Of a stretch of 64,000 nucleotides of DNA, positions 49,950-59,099 are shown piece by piece (the first letter of the stretch is position 1; every line of letters begins with the position of its first letter). The DNA is taken from contig JBJXDZ010000009.1 of the NCBI GenBank assembly GCA_046154645.1, positions 1 to 64,000 on the forward strand. The letters run 5' to 3'. Made by a program: the position numbers and the translations under genes. The notes beneath the pieces were generated by a model. That model saw only the letters and a list, made by a program, of their open reading frames with translations. It had not been told where the DNA came from and did not search any database. Source of the stretch: Ga0077555 sp046154645 (GTDB lineage: Bacteria; Pseudomonadota; Alphaproteobacteria; Rhizobiales; Hyphomicrobiaceae).

Positions 49950-51758
49950 ATGTCCGGGTGGGCAATAATCGTGGGATCGTCACAGGACGCTGCGGTGGAA
50001 TCGCTGTTCGACCTGCGCCTCGTGAGAGACGCCGGCGCGACGGCGGACGAGATCCCCGTCGAAAGTAGCTCTCTGGATCTGGTTGGTATCCTCTCCTCGG
50101 TGCAGGAGACGGCCTATTTCTGGGACCTTCAGACCGACCGAATGGAATGGGAGAGCAACGTTGGCGAAGTCCTGGGCATCCCCCATGCCGTCGACGTCGC
50201 CAACGGCACCGCTTACAATTTCCTGATCGCCCCCGAGCACATCGAGCGGCGCCAGTTGGCCATCACGGGTCCACGCACCATCGGCGAGCCCGATTGCGAG
50301 CACTACCGCATCCAGTACCGATTCATGCCTGAGGGCCGGCGCAGCGACGCCTCGCTTTGGCTCGAGGATCATGGCCGCTGCTGGCTCGACGCTGAAGGCC
50401 GCGTCATCAAGGCCCGTGGCATCGTCCGCGTCATCAACGAGCGCTATCTCGAGGAGCAGCGCCTCCTCTATCGTTCCGACCACGACGAGTTGACCGGTCA
50501 ATTGAACCGCATCCGCCTCACGGAGGCCTTGGGTGCCGTGGTCACGCGCGCCGAGCGCACCAAGCAGACCTGCGGCTTCCTGATGGCGGCCGTCAACAAT
50601 CTGGCCGTCATCAACGAGACGTTCGGCTTCGATGTCGGCGATGAAGTGATTGCGGCCACGGCCAAGCTCATCCGCTCGAAGCTGCGCGGCGGCGATACCA
50701 TCGGCCGCTATTCTTCGAACAAGTTCGGCATCATCCTCAACGACTGCAGCCCGAGCGCCATGCGCATCGCCGCCGAGCGGTTCATGCAGGCCGTCCGCGA
50801 GGCGACGATCCGCACCACGGCGTGCCAGCTCTCGGCCACCATCTCGGTCGGCGGCGTGCTCGTTCCCGAGCAGGCGACCACGGTGCATCAAGCCTTGAGC
50901 CATGCCTTGCAGGCCCTGGACAAGGCCAAGTCGCGCCGCCAGGAAACCTTCACCGCATTCGAACCGAGCGCCAACCGCGAGTCGACGCGTCAGCGCAACA
51001 TCACCATCGCCGACGAGGTCATCTCCGCCCTCGACGAGAACCGGATGTTGATCGCGCTGCAGCCGATCGTCTCCTGCAACCAGCGTGAGGCGGCGCTCTA
51101 TGAGTGCCTGCTGCGCATGGAACGGCCGGACGGCATGATCATCTCGGCCGGCGAATTCATCGTTGTCGCCGAGCAATTGGGCCTGTCTCGCCTGATTGAT
51201 CGTCGCACGCTCGAACTGTCGATCGAGATCCTGAAGAAGCATCCGAACCTCAAGCTCTCGGTCAACGTGTCCAGCCTGACGGCGAGCGACCATGAATGGT
51301 TGGTGTCCCTGCACCGCCTCACCGGCGGTCGCCGCCATCTTACCGAGCGCCTGACGATCGAGATCACTGAAACCGCGGCCATTCACGATCTCGATTTGTC
51401 GATCAACTTCGTCGACACCCTGAAGGAGCTCGGCTGTCGCGTTGCCATCGACGATTTCGGCGCCGGCTACACGTCCTTCAAGAACCTCAAGATCCTTAAC
51501 GTCGACATGGTCAAGATCGACGGCTCGTTCGTCAAGAATCTGATCGAGGAGCCGACCAACCGCGTCTTCATCAAGACGCTGGTCGAGATTGCCGAGACCT
51601 TCAAGCTGGAGACGGTCGCCGAGTGGGTGGCCGACGAAGCCACCGCACAGATCATCGAGGCGTGCGGCATCACGTATATGCAGGGTTTCCATTTCGGCCG
51701 CCCGATCATGGCTCGGGACCTGCCGCCTGGCCCCGTCGTCGTGCCACCGGTGGCCTAA
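49950..51758 (+). CDS. PAS-GGDEF-EAL protein, probable c-di-GMP phosphodiesterase
   Basis: The 602-residue protein has a PAS-like sensor (about 50-170, starting VQETAYFWDLQTDRMEWESN), a GGDEF domain (about 180-340) and an EAL domain (about 350-590). The GGDEF signature reads RYSSNKFGII, so the catalytic Glu and the Gly pair are lost; no cyclase activity is expected. The EAL domain is complete: ECLLRM replaces EALLR but keeps the Glu, with DDFGAGYTSFKNL, MVKIDGSFVKNL and TVAEWVADEA. It has no membrane helix. A GTG at 49995 is an alternative start. It most likely hydrolyses c-di-GMP, perhaps with GTP bound to the decayed domain. Confidence 0.88.
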   Translation: MSGWAIIVGSSQDAAVESLFDLRLVRDAGATADEIPVESSSLDLVGILSSVQETAYFWDLQTDRMEWESNVGEVLGIPHAVDVANGTAYNFLIAPEHIERRQLAITGPRTIGEPDCEHYRIQYRFMPEGRRSDASLWLEDHGRCWLDAEGRVIKARGIVRVINERYLEEQRLLYRSDHDELTGQLNRIRLTEALGAVVTRAERTKQTCGFLMAAVNNLAVINETFGFDVGDEVIAATAKLIRSKLRGGDTIGRYSSNKFGIILNDCSPSAMRIAAERFMQAVREATIRTTACQLSATISVGGVLVPEQATTVHQALSHALQALDKAKSRRQETFTAFEPSANRESTRQRNITIADEVISALDENRMLIALQPIVSCNQREAALYECLLRMERPDGMIISAGEFIVVAEQLGLSRLIDRRTLELSIEILKKHPNLKLSVNVSSLTASDHEWLVSLHRLTGGRRHLTERLTIEITETAAIHDLDLSINFVDTLKELGCRVAIDDFGAGYTSFKNLKILNVDMVKIDGSFVKNLIEEPTNRVFIKTLVEIAETFKLETVAEWVADEATAQIIEACGITYMQGFHFGRPIMARDLPPGPVVVPPVA

Positions 51759-51917
51759 CCCACGCGGAACTGGGCAATAAAGCTACTTGGTGACCCCCTT
51801 GCAGTCCCCGTCGCCACTGGCAACCTCGAACAAGGGTTGTGCCAGGGGCCGCGCACTGTCGACCATTGATTCGCCGGATTCAGATCCCATGTGACAGGGG
51901 GTTTGGAGGGTCCGGTC

Positions 51918-53300
51918 ATGGTGAACAGTCAACGGACGTGGCGGCAGGCGCTGTTGCTCAGTGCCGGCCTCATACTGTCAGGCCAAGTCGTAACTGGCTT
52001 GGCCACCAGGGCCCAAACGGCCAATCGCGACGCCATCGACGAACTCTTGCGCCGCAGCGAGGACGGCCCCCGCTTGGCACAGCAGCAATCGGCCCCCAAG
52101 CCGGGCTTGCCGCCTGCAGCCAAGCCACCGGCTGCCCAGCCACCCGCCGCACCGGTCCCCCCGCCAGCTGAAGCCGCCAAGGACCCTCGTGAAGGCGACG
52201 CCGCCTTCGAGCAGGCGCAACGCCTCATGAAGGCGGTCGACGCCATTCTGCAGGACACCGCCAAAAACCGCGGTGAGGCGCGCAAGCTGCCCTCCGATCA
52301 GGACTTCATCCTGAAGCCGATCTGGACGGAATCGAAGGAGGACCGCGAGAAGAAGATCCGCGAGTTGCTCGACGCCGCCCTCGGCATCGTCACCGATGTG
52401 CCCGTCGTCGACGTGCAGAAGAAGATCGAGACGTTGAAAAAGAATATCCGCGAGCTCGACGATCGCATCGTCGCCTTGCGCGAGAAGCAGCTCACCGCGC
52501 CCAAGGACGGCCTGCTACCCGGCTACGTCACGGACACCGTCGACAGCCTCGGCAAGGCGGTGGAGGACGCCAAAAAGCGCATCGAGGGCAATAAGGAGGA
52601 GATCGCCAAGGCCAAGGCCGATATCCACGTGGCGCTCTCCAAGAGTGGCGTGCATCTGGCGGCCGAGCAGGTGGATCTCCTGCTCGATGGCGTGCTCTCA
52701 GGCGATCTTGTGCGCCTTGTCGCCGTGTTCAATTCGGCCAAGGTCATCGACCAGCAGTTGGCCAAGCTGATGGCGCAATCAGGCGAGAACGTCGGTGCGG
52801 CCCGCAAATACTTCGCCATGCACGCCGCCCTGTTCGCCATGCTGGTGCATTCGCAAACGAGCCTGATCGACAAAATCGACAAGCAGTATCTACCGAAGCT
52901 CGAAGCCATCACCAAGGATATCGACGCCGCCCGCAAAAAGACCGCCGAACTGCTGCGCGCGGAGAACCGGCCTGATCAGCGCCGCGCGCTCGAGGCCAAC
53001 CGAGAAAGCCAGAAACTCGCCGATGAGGCCGCCAAGGGTTATCGCCGCTATCTGATGCAGCAGCGCGAGCAGGTCGCCAAGGCCCGCCAGCGCGCCACGC
53101 ATGATCTGCGCATCGCCGACAACACCTACGAGACGGTGGAAGCGAGTTTCCAGCTCCGCCAGCTCATGAAGGACAGCGCTACTTCGTTCGAGGCCATCCA
53201 GAAACTGGAGGCGCCGACCTTCGAGCAGATCTTCCGTAACGAGGAATTGCGCCGCGAGTTCGAGAACCTGACACGGAAGCTGGACGCGCCGAATTCGTGA
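51918..53300 (+). CDS. Exported coiled-coil protein of unknown function
   Basis: The 460-residue protein starts with a signal peptide (TWRQALLLSAGLILSGQVVT), then an Ala/Pro-rich segment (about 50-95) and long charged helices with heptad spacing: VQKKIETLKKNIRELDDRIV, GKAVEDAKKRIEGNKEEIAK and later QQREQVAKARQRATHDLRIA. The middle has a more globular part, DLLLDGVLSGDLVRLVAVFN. It could be a periplasmic scaffold. I recognise no family. GC content and codon use look like the neighbours. Confidence 0.65.
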   Translation: MVNSQRTWRQALLLSAGLILSGQVVTGLATRAQTANRDAIDELLRRSEDGPRLAQQQSAPKPGLPPAAKPPAAQPPAAPVPPPAEAAKDPREGDAAFEQAQRLMKAVDAILQDTAKNRGEARKLPSDQDFILKPIWTESKEDREKKIRELLDAALGIVTDVPVVDVQKKIETLKKNIRELDDRIVALREKQLTAPKDGLLPGYVTDTVDSLGKAVEDAKKRIEGNKEEIAKAKADIHVALSKSGVHLAAEQVDLLLDGVLSGDLVRLVAVFNSAKVIDQQLAKLMAQSGENVGAARKYFAMHAALFAMLVHSQTSLIDKIDKQYLPKLEAITKDIDAARKKTAELLRAENRPDQRRALEANRESQKLADEAAKGYRRYLMQQREQVAKARQRATHDLRIADNTYETVEASFQLRQLMKDSATSFEAIQKLEAPTFEQIFRNEELRREFENLTRKLDAPNS

Positions 53301-53475
53301 TCCCGCCGGCGCGTGTGATCGCGCGCACTGCGCGTCCATCCTGGTCGGTGCAGTATTGATCTCAACGGAGCCGACACTGGGGAGCGAGGCTTGAGCGCCG
53401 CTCCCGGCTCCATCACTCTTCTTCAGCTGGCTCTGTCGACAGACATGTGATCGGCCCTGACCGGCTGCAACGGTC

Positions 53476-53997
53476 TCACTTACGCTTCAGAGGATCGAAC
53501 ACTTTCTCGCGGTCGAAATCTTGGCTGCCGCCCGATCCGCCCCACCAGTTGCCTGGCGGCGCCGCCTTCTTCGGCGGCAGAGCGAAGTCGCCGGCGAGAT
53601 GCCGCGTCAAGTCGCGCTTGATGTCAGCCGTCTTGACCTCGTCGCAGAAATCTTCGGTCTGCGCGATCCGCTTGATCACCGCATCGCGCGTGTAATCGTA
53701 GGATCGCTCGGCCTTCACCAGCACCTCAGGCGCGGCGCCGAGACTGGCCTCGTGCGCCAGATAGGCCGTGCGCAAACGCGCCGGATCGAAGTTATAGCCG
53801 CACTTGACGGCCCGGGCCGATGTCGTCGCCACCATGAGGGCGCGGTCGGTCGTCTCGTCCGTGACGGCAGGTTTGCTGCCCGGCAATAGCGAGCCGGTCG
53901 TCAACCCCGAACTGCCCCCTGAGCAAGCCGCCAGCAGCAGCGCCAGCGACGTTCCCAGGCTTGCCGTGCGAACGGCAATGCGCAACGTGGTGGTCAT
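53476..53997 (-). CDS. Lipoprotein of unknown function
   Basis: The 173-residue protein has a lipoprotein signal with a lipobox ending ALLLAACSGG; the Cys would be acylated. The mature part is mostly helical (RALMVATTSARAVKCGYNFD, AAPEVLVKAERSYDYTRDAV) and ends in a Gly/Trp-rich stretch. One Cys pair (VKCGYN and EDFCDEV) may form a disulfide. No named family. It is convergent with the coiled-coil protein. Confidence 0.72.
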   Translation of the reverse strand: MTTTLRIAVRTASLGTSLALLLAACSGGSSGLTTGSLLPGSKPAVTDETTDRALMVATTSARAVKCGYNFDPARLRTAYLAHEASLGAAPEVLVKAERSYDYTRDAVIKRIAQTEDFCDEVKTADIKRDLTRHLAGDFALPPKKAAPPGNWWGGSGGSQDFDREKVFDPLKRK

Positions 53998-54130
53998 GTT
54001 GGGCTGCTCCCCTTTGCAGCGTCGTCCCCACGCGACTCATAGCATGGGGACCCTGGCCACCGGTAGAACACGCCGCCGCAGAAGCACATATTTCTGCGGC
54101 GGATGCTGCCGTTGTCATTTGCGGGGAGCG

Positions 54131-54856
54131 TCAGCCACCCTTGACCGGCCGAGCCCTTTGATTGTACATGATTTTCCGAATGCGAGCCTGTTCCTCGGCC
54201 GGCAACTTGGTGACATCCACTGACAGCTCGGCGCCCGCTTTCATGCCCTTCTGCACCGCCGGTCGGGCTCCAAGCTCGTCAAACCAGCGCTTCATGTACT
54301 TGAAATCATCGATGTTCTGGCCCTGCAGCTTCCAGTTCACGCACCAGGGGTAGCAGATCATGTCCGCAATCGAATACTCTTTACCCGTTAGATAGGGCCG
54401 GTCGACGAGCTGGTTGTTCAACACGCCATAGAGGCGATTGGCCTCGTCGGTGAACCGGCGCACGGCATAAGACTGGTCACCTTCGCGGTCGCCGAGACGC
54501 ACGAAATGCCCGCACTCGCCGAGCTTCGGACCTTGGTTGGCCATCTGCCAGATCAGCCATTGCGTCACGTCGTACTTTCCGCGCACATCTTTCGGCATGA
54601 AGCGCCCGGACTTCTCGGCCAAGTACAGCATGATGGCACCGGACTCGAACACGGTCAGCGGGCCTTTGCCGTCGGTCGGTGCGTGATCGACCATCACCGG
54701 CATGCGGTGGTTCGGGTTCATCTTGAGAAAATCGTCGGTGAACTGCGCGCCCTGCTGAATGTTGACCGGCGTGATCTTGTACGGCGAACCCAGCTCTTCG
54801 AGCAGGATGGTCACCTTCTTGCCGTTGGGCGTCGGCCAATAGAACAGCTCGATCAT
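54131..54856 (-). CDS. Glutathione S-transferase family protein (YghU/Ure2-like)
   Basis: The 241-residue protein has an N-terminal thioredoxin fold: IELFYWPTPNGKKVTILLEE, NPNHRMPVMVD and FESGAIMLYLAEK (the glutathione ESxAI site). The helical domain has QWLIWQMANQGPKLGECGHF and YSIADMICYPW (N-capping SxAD). The WPTPNGKKV start is typical of YfcG/YghU-like disulfide-bond reductases that act on glutathione disulfides. It is divergent from tspO. Confidence 0.92.
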   Translation of the reverse strand: MIELFYWPTPNGKKVTILLEELGSPYKITPVNIQQGAQFTDDFLKMNPNHRMPVMVDHAPTDGKGPLTVFESGAIMLYLAEKSGRFMPKDVRGKYDVTQWLIWQMANQGPKLGECGHFVRLGDREGDQSYAVRRFTDEANRLYGVLNNQLVDRPYLTGKEYSIADMICYPWCVNWKLQGQNIDDFKYMKRWFDELGARPAVQKGMKAGAELSVDVTKLPAEEQARIRKIMYNQRARPVKGG

Positions 54857-55039
54857 CGTGTGGCTCCGGAGGTTGTGTTGGGGACAACGTCGACGCTATC
54901 CCGATTTAGACGCTGGCGCCATCATCGCGCGCGATCCCTGCGCCTGGGGTCGGGCAGCATGGCGACATTCGCGCCGAGCTGTTATCAAACCTGCGATCGC
55001 GCCTCCACGTCGGACCGGCGCCCCAAGGGGGACTCCCTG

Positions 55040-55504
55040 ATGCACCCGAACTTGGCGACGATTGGCTCTCTGCTGGTCTTTGCCGCGCTCGTCGCTGTCG
55101 CCGCAACTGCTGGCGCCATGTTCAGTCCAGGGCCTTGGTATGCCACCATCATCAAGCCAGGTTGGACGCCGCCGAACTGGTTGTTTGGGCCGGTCTGGAC
55201 CACGCTTTATGTCATGATCGCGATTGCAGGCTGGCTGGTGTGGACCCGCGGACCGCGCTGGCCTGCCCTCGGTTTCTGGAGCGGCGGGCTCTTGCTCAAT
55301 GCAATGTGGTCCTGGCTGTTCTTCGGGCGGCAGAACATCGGTCTGGCGCTGGTCGATATCGCCGTGATGTGGCTATCGATTGTGTTGTTCTTGGTCGTAA
55401 CTCGGCAGGCCAACCGGTCCGCGTTCTGGCTGTTCGTGCCGTACTTTGTCTGGGTCAGCTACGCCGCGGCGCTCAATCTCCGAATCTGGACGCTCAACCC
55501 CTAG
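55040..55504 (+). CDS. tspO: TspO/MBR family protein
   Basis: A five-helix membrane protein of 154 residues related to the mitochondrial benzodiazepine receptor. WYATIIKPGWTPPNWLFGPV is the family signature, LYVMIAIAGWLVW and LLLNAMWSWLFFGRQNIGLA are the next helices, and the end WVSYAAALNLRIWTLNP is conserved. TspO binds porphyrins and in Rhodobacter tunes gene expression to oxygen. Here it lies just upstream of the RpoE-linked lipid genes. AAGGGG lies 9 nt before the ATG. Confidence 0.94.
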   Translation: MHPNLATIGSLLVFAALVAVAATAGAMFSPGPWYATIIKPGWTPPNWLFGPVWTTLYVMIAIAGWLVWTRGPRWPALGFWSGGLLLNAMWSWLFFGRQNIGLALVDIAVMWLSIVLFLVVTRQANRSAFWLFVPYFVWVSYAAALNLRIWTLNP

Positions 55505-55557
55505 TTTCGGCGAAAATCGCCTACTAACGAAAACCGGCTGCGGATGGCAGCGGCCAT

Positions 55558-55587
55558 TGATCCGCGACAAGCAGCAGTGCGTATTGA
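55558..55587 (+). promoter_or_regulatory. RpoE (ECF)-type promoter of the lipid operon
   Basis: TGATCC (55558-55563), 18 bp, TATTGA (55582-55587), 33 bp before the ATG of the FAD oxidoreductase. The same TGATCC-N18-TAnnnA layout occurs before rpoE itself (61746-61717 on the minus strand). TGATCC is the -35 box known for Rhodobacter RpoE. Confidence 0.6.
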
Positions 55588-55620
55588 GCCATTAAGGGGC
55601 GGTATCCAAGGCGCATCATT

Positions 55621-56982
55621 ATGGTCAGGCGGACGTCGGTCGCAGTCATCGGCAGCGGAATATCTGGCCTGAGCGCAGCTTGGCTGCTGTCGCAGCGCCA
55701 TCAGGTCACCTTGTACGAGGCCGAGACGCGGGCCGGCGGGCACTCCAATACCGTCGATGTCCCTGGCGACCAGAAACCGATCCCGGTCGACACCGGCTTC
55801 ATCGTCTACAACACGGCGAGCTATCCCAACCTGATTGCGCTCTTCGCGCATCTCGACGTACCGACAGCGCCGACCGACATGAGCTTTGCCGTTTCGCTCG
55901 ACAGCGGCGCCTACGAATATGCGGGCTCAAGCCTCGGCACGTTGTTCGGTCAGCCCTCCAACGTCTTCCGCCCCGATCATTGGCGCATGCTCCGCGATAC
56001 GCTGCGGTTTTTCCGTGATGCACCGGGACTGCTCACCGCGGCAGCCGACCACAACACGACGCTCGGCGATTATCTCCGTCACGCCGGTTACTCGGAGGCC
56101 TTCGCACAGCGCCATATCCTGCCGATGGCGGCCGCCATCTGGTCGACTCCGTCGCGCGACGTCCTGGCTTTCCCCGTTGCCGCCTTCGTGCGCTTCTTCG
56201 CCAATCATGGCCTGCTGCAGGTTCGCAATCGTCCGCAATGGCGCACGGTCGTCGGCGGCAGCCGCGAATACGTGCGCCGCATTCTGGCCGCTACCCAAGG
56301 CGACGTTTACCTCGGGCAAGCCGTCACCCGGATTCTGCGCCGGCCCAATGAGGTCGTGGTCGCAACCACTGCCGGCGAGCATGCCTTCGACGCCTGTATC
56401 ATCGCCACCCATGCCGACGACGCGCTGGCGCTGCTGGCCGATGCGGATGTCGACGAGCAGCGTCTGCTCGGCGCGTTTCGGTATAGCCGCAACCTCGCCG
56501 TCTTGCATCGCGATGCCCGCCTGATGCCGCAACGCCGCAAGTTATGGTCGAGTTGGAACTATTTGAGTGAGCACGCCAAGGCACCGCCAGGACAGTCGTC
56601 CTCGTTGTCGGTAACCTATTGGATGAACAAGCTGCAGCCACTCGGAGTCGCCGCGCCGGACCTGTTTGTCACCCTCAACCCGGCACGCGACATTCCGGCC
56701 TCCGATCAGCTGGCGCAATTCACCTACACCCACCCGGTCTTCGATGCCCACGCCATGGCGGCACAGCGCCACCTCTGGCAACTGCAGGGCCATCGTAACA
56801 CCTGGTTTTGCGGCAGCTACTTCGGCTACGGCTTTCATGAGGATGGCCTGCAATCCGGCCTCGCCGCGGCAGAGGATCTGGGCGGCGTGCGCCGGCCTTG
56901 GACTGTTCCCGACGAATCGGGACGCATCTATCTGCGCCCCGGCATGGCACCGCCGCCGACTTTGCGCGAGGCGGCCGAATGA
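55621..56982 (+). CDS. FAD-dependent amine-oxidase-like oxidoreductase
   Basis: The 453-residue protein begins VAVIGSGISGLSAAWLLSQR (Rossmann FAD site), then LYEAETRAGGHSNTV and TGFIVYNTASYPNLIALF, and ends with TWFCGSYFGYGFHEDGLQSG, which closes the FAD pocket. Proteins of this sort are always found with DUF1365 and a cyclopropane-synthase-like methyltransferase. In Rhodobacter the related gene (UfaD type) desaturates a methylated acyl chain on the way to furan fatty acids. That role here is inferred from the neighbours. The stop overlaps the next start (ATGA). Confidence 0.85.
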   Translation: MVRRTSVAVIGSGISGLSAAWLLSQRHQVTLYEAETRAGGHSNTVDVPGDQKPIPVDTGFIVYNTASYPNLIALFAHLDVPTAPTDMSFAVSLDSGAYEYAGSSLGTLFGQPSNVFRPDHWRMLRDTLRFFRDAPGLLTAAADHNTTLGDYLRHAGYSEAFAQRHILPMAAAIWSTPSRDVLAFPVAAFVRFFANHGLLQVRNRPQWRTVVGGSREYVRRILAATQGDVYLGQAVTRILRRPNEVVVATTAGEHAFDACIIATHADDALALLADADVDEQRLLGAFRYSRNLAVLHRDARLMPQRRKLWSSWNYLSEHAKAPPGQSSSLSVTYWMNKLQPLGVAAPDLFVTLNPARDIPASDQLAQFTYTHPVFDAHAMAAQRHLWQLQGHRNTWFCGSYFGYGFHEDGLQSGLAAAEDLGGVRRPWTVPDESGRIYLRPGMAPPPTLREAAE

Positions 56983-57785
56983 GCCCACTCGTCTCCTGCA
57001 TCTATGCCGGCACTGTGGTGCACAAGCGGCTGACACCCAAGCAGCATGGCTTTGCCTATCGCGTCTTCTCCCTCTGCCTCGACGTCGACGAGATCGATCG
57101 GCTCGACCGCGATTTGCGGCTGTTCTCCCGAAACCAGCGCAATGTCATCAGCTTCTGGGATCGCGATATTGGCACAAGCAGTGGCGAGCTAGTTGGTGAC
57201 AAGACCCGCCGCCTGCTGGCCGCCGCTGGCCTCGCACGCTACGGTGCGCGCATCGAGCTGGTCTGCTATCCGCGCATCCTCGGCTACGTATTCAATCCGC
57301 TGAGCGTTTATTTCTGCCGCGACCCCGGTGGCAACCTTGGCGTGGTGATTTACGAGGTCACGAACACCTTCGGCGAACGCAGAAGCTATCTCGTCGAAAC
57401 CGCGGCAGATGCCGAAAATGGACCGACCGTGGTGCAAAGCTGCGCCAAGGAACTCTACGTGTCTCCGTTCACAGGCGCGGATGGAACCTACAGTTTCCAC
57501 GTCGTGCCCCCGTCTGAGCGGGTCGTTCTCGGCGTGGCATTTCGCGACAGTGGCCGCGCCGTCCTGAAGACGCACTTTCGTGGCGAGCGCATTCCGATTA
57601 CCGATGCCGCCATCGCAGGCATGATGTTGCGCTATCCCCTCATGACGCTGAAAGTCATCAGTGCCATCCACTTCGAGGCGGCGCGGTTGTGGGCCAAAGG
57701 AGTGCCAATGGTTACGCGGTACGGCTCACCCGCCTACTCTTTCACAATCGTTCGGTCGCCGGCGCAGGAAGCCAAGCATGCATGA
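56979..57785 (+). CDS. DUF1365 family protein
   Basis: A 268-residue protein with the DUF1365 pattern: CIYAGTVVHKRLTPKQHGFA, YPRILGYVFNPLSVYFC, EVTNTFGERRSYL and ELYVSPFTGADGTYSFHVVP. Function is not settled; the family is tied by gene order to unsaturated or cyclic fatty acid modification. It overlaps the previous stop by 4 bp and the next start by 8 bp, so the three genes form one translational unit. Confidence 0.92.
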   Translation: MSPLVSCIYAGTVVHKRLTPKQHGFAYRVFSLCLDVDEIDRLDRDLRLFSRNQRNVISFWDRDIGTSSGELVGDKTRRLLAAAGLARYGARIELVCYPRILGYVFNPLSVYFCRDPGGNLGVVIYEVTNTFGERRSYLVETAADAENGPTVVQSCAKELYVSPFTGADGTYSFHVVPPSERVVLGVAFRDSGRAVLKTHFRGERIPITDAAIAGMMLRYPLMTLKVISAIHFEAARLWAKGVPMVTRYGSPAYSFTIVRSPAQEAKHA

Positions 57786-59028
57786 CGATGGACTGACGAC
57801 GCCTGTTCCAGCGGCCCGCGTTCGCTTCGGCACCGACTACCTCGGTCGCCTACTCGACAAAGTGCTCTTGCGAACACTGGATGACGCCCTCAAACGCTAT
57901 GGCACCGGTTGCCTGCGACTGGCTCTGCCCTCCGGTGAAATCGCCGTTCTCGGGCGTTCGGGCGGTACGCGCGAGGCCTACGTGAAGCTCAATCGCTATC
58001 GCGCCATCTGGCGGCTGATGCGGGGCGGCTCACTCGGCTTCCCCGAGAGCTACATGGATGGCGATATCGACGTCAGCAATCTCAACGCCGTGTTCGATTT
58101 CTACCTTGAGAACGAGCCGGCGATGACCGCGGCCATCCCCGCATTCGAAGCCACTCGCATCCGTGATCGCGTGTTCCACTCGAGCCGCCGCAACACCCGT
58201 GACGGCAGCCGGCGCAACATTGCCGCCCACTACGATCTCGGTAACGACTTCTATCGCCTCTGGCTTGATCCGAGCATGCTCTATTCGAGCGCCATCTTTG
58301 CCCGCGACGATGCGACGCTTGAGGTCGCTCAGCAGGAAAAACTCGATCGCATCCTGGCCGCGCTCGACCTCGCACCATATCAAACGTTGCTTGAGATTGG
58401 CTGCGGCTGGGGTGCGCTGGCTGAGGCCGCGGCCCGACGGGGTGCCAACGTCACCGCCATCACCATATCACAGCATCAATTAGAGGCGGCGCGGCATCGC
58501 ATCGATGCAGCAAACCTCACACCTCACGTCGACGTCCGCTACGAGGATTATCGCGACACCACGGGCACCTTCGATCGCCTGGTATCCGTTGAAATGATCG
58601 AGGCCGTCGGCGAGGAAAACTGGCCAGTCTACTTCGAGACCATTGCAAAACGCCTGCGCCCCGGTGGCACCGCCGTCATTCAGGCCATCACTATCCGCGC
58701 CGACGCGTTCGATCGCTACCGGCAGAACCCGGATTTCATTCAGCGCTACATCTTTCCCGGCGGCATGCTGCCGACGGTCGAGCTGATGCACCAGCGGGCC
58801 GATACGGCAGGCCTACGCTTCGAGATCGTCGAATGCTTTGGCCAATCCTATGCGCGCACGTTGCGCGAGTGGCGTCACCGTTTCGAGCAGGCCTGGCCGC
58901 GTATCGAGGCCCTGGGCTTCGACGAGCGCTTCAGGCGGATGTGGCTCTACTATCTCGCTTACTGCGAAGTGGGCTTTCAGCGTGGCATGATCGATGTCGG
59001 CCTCTACCGCCTGCACAAACCGGCCTGA
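57778..59028 (+). CDS. Cyclopropane-fatty-acyl-phospholipid synthase family methyltransferase
   Basis: A SAM-dependent enzyme of 416 residues acting on double bonds of membrane phospholipids. Family blocks: SYMDGDIDVSNLNAVF, NIAAHYDLGNDFYRLWLDPS, LEIGCGWGALAEAAARRG (SAM site), YIFPGGMLP and YYLAYCEVGFQRGMIDVGLY with the conserved Cys. In this gene order the protein may make a methylated acyl chain (UfaM-like) rather than a true cyclopropane; the sequence alone does not decide. Overlap with DUF1365 implies coupled translation. Confidence 0.92.
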   Translation: MHDDGLTTPVPAARVRFGTDYLGRLLDKVLLRTLDDALKRYGTGCLRLALPSGEIAVLGRSGGTREAYVKLNRYRAIWRLMRGGSLGFPESYMDGDIDVSNLNAVFDFYLENEPAMTAAIPAFEATRIRDRVFHSSRRNTRDGSRRNIAAHYDLGNDFYRLWLDPSMLYSSAIFARDDATLEVAQQEKLDRILAALDLAPYQTLLEIGCGWGALAEAAARRGANVTAITISQHQLEAARHRIDAANLTPHVDVRYEDYRDTTGTFDRLVSVEMIEAVGEENWPVYFETIAKRLRPGGTAVIQAITIRADAFDRYRQNPDFIQRYIFPGGMLPTVELMHQRADTAGLRFEIVECFGQSYARTLREWRHRFEQAWPRIEALGFDERFRRMWLYYLAYCEVGFQRGMIDVGLYRLHKPA

Positions 59029-59099
59029 GAGCGGAGCCGCCACATGTCAATTCCAGGTAAGAGGGCGAATGCAAACCCGGCAGCCACACGCTGCTCCTC

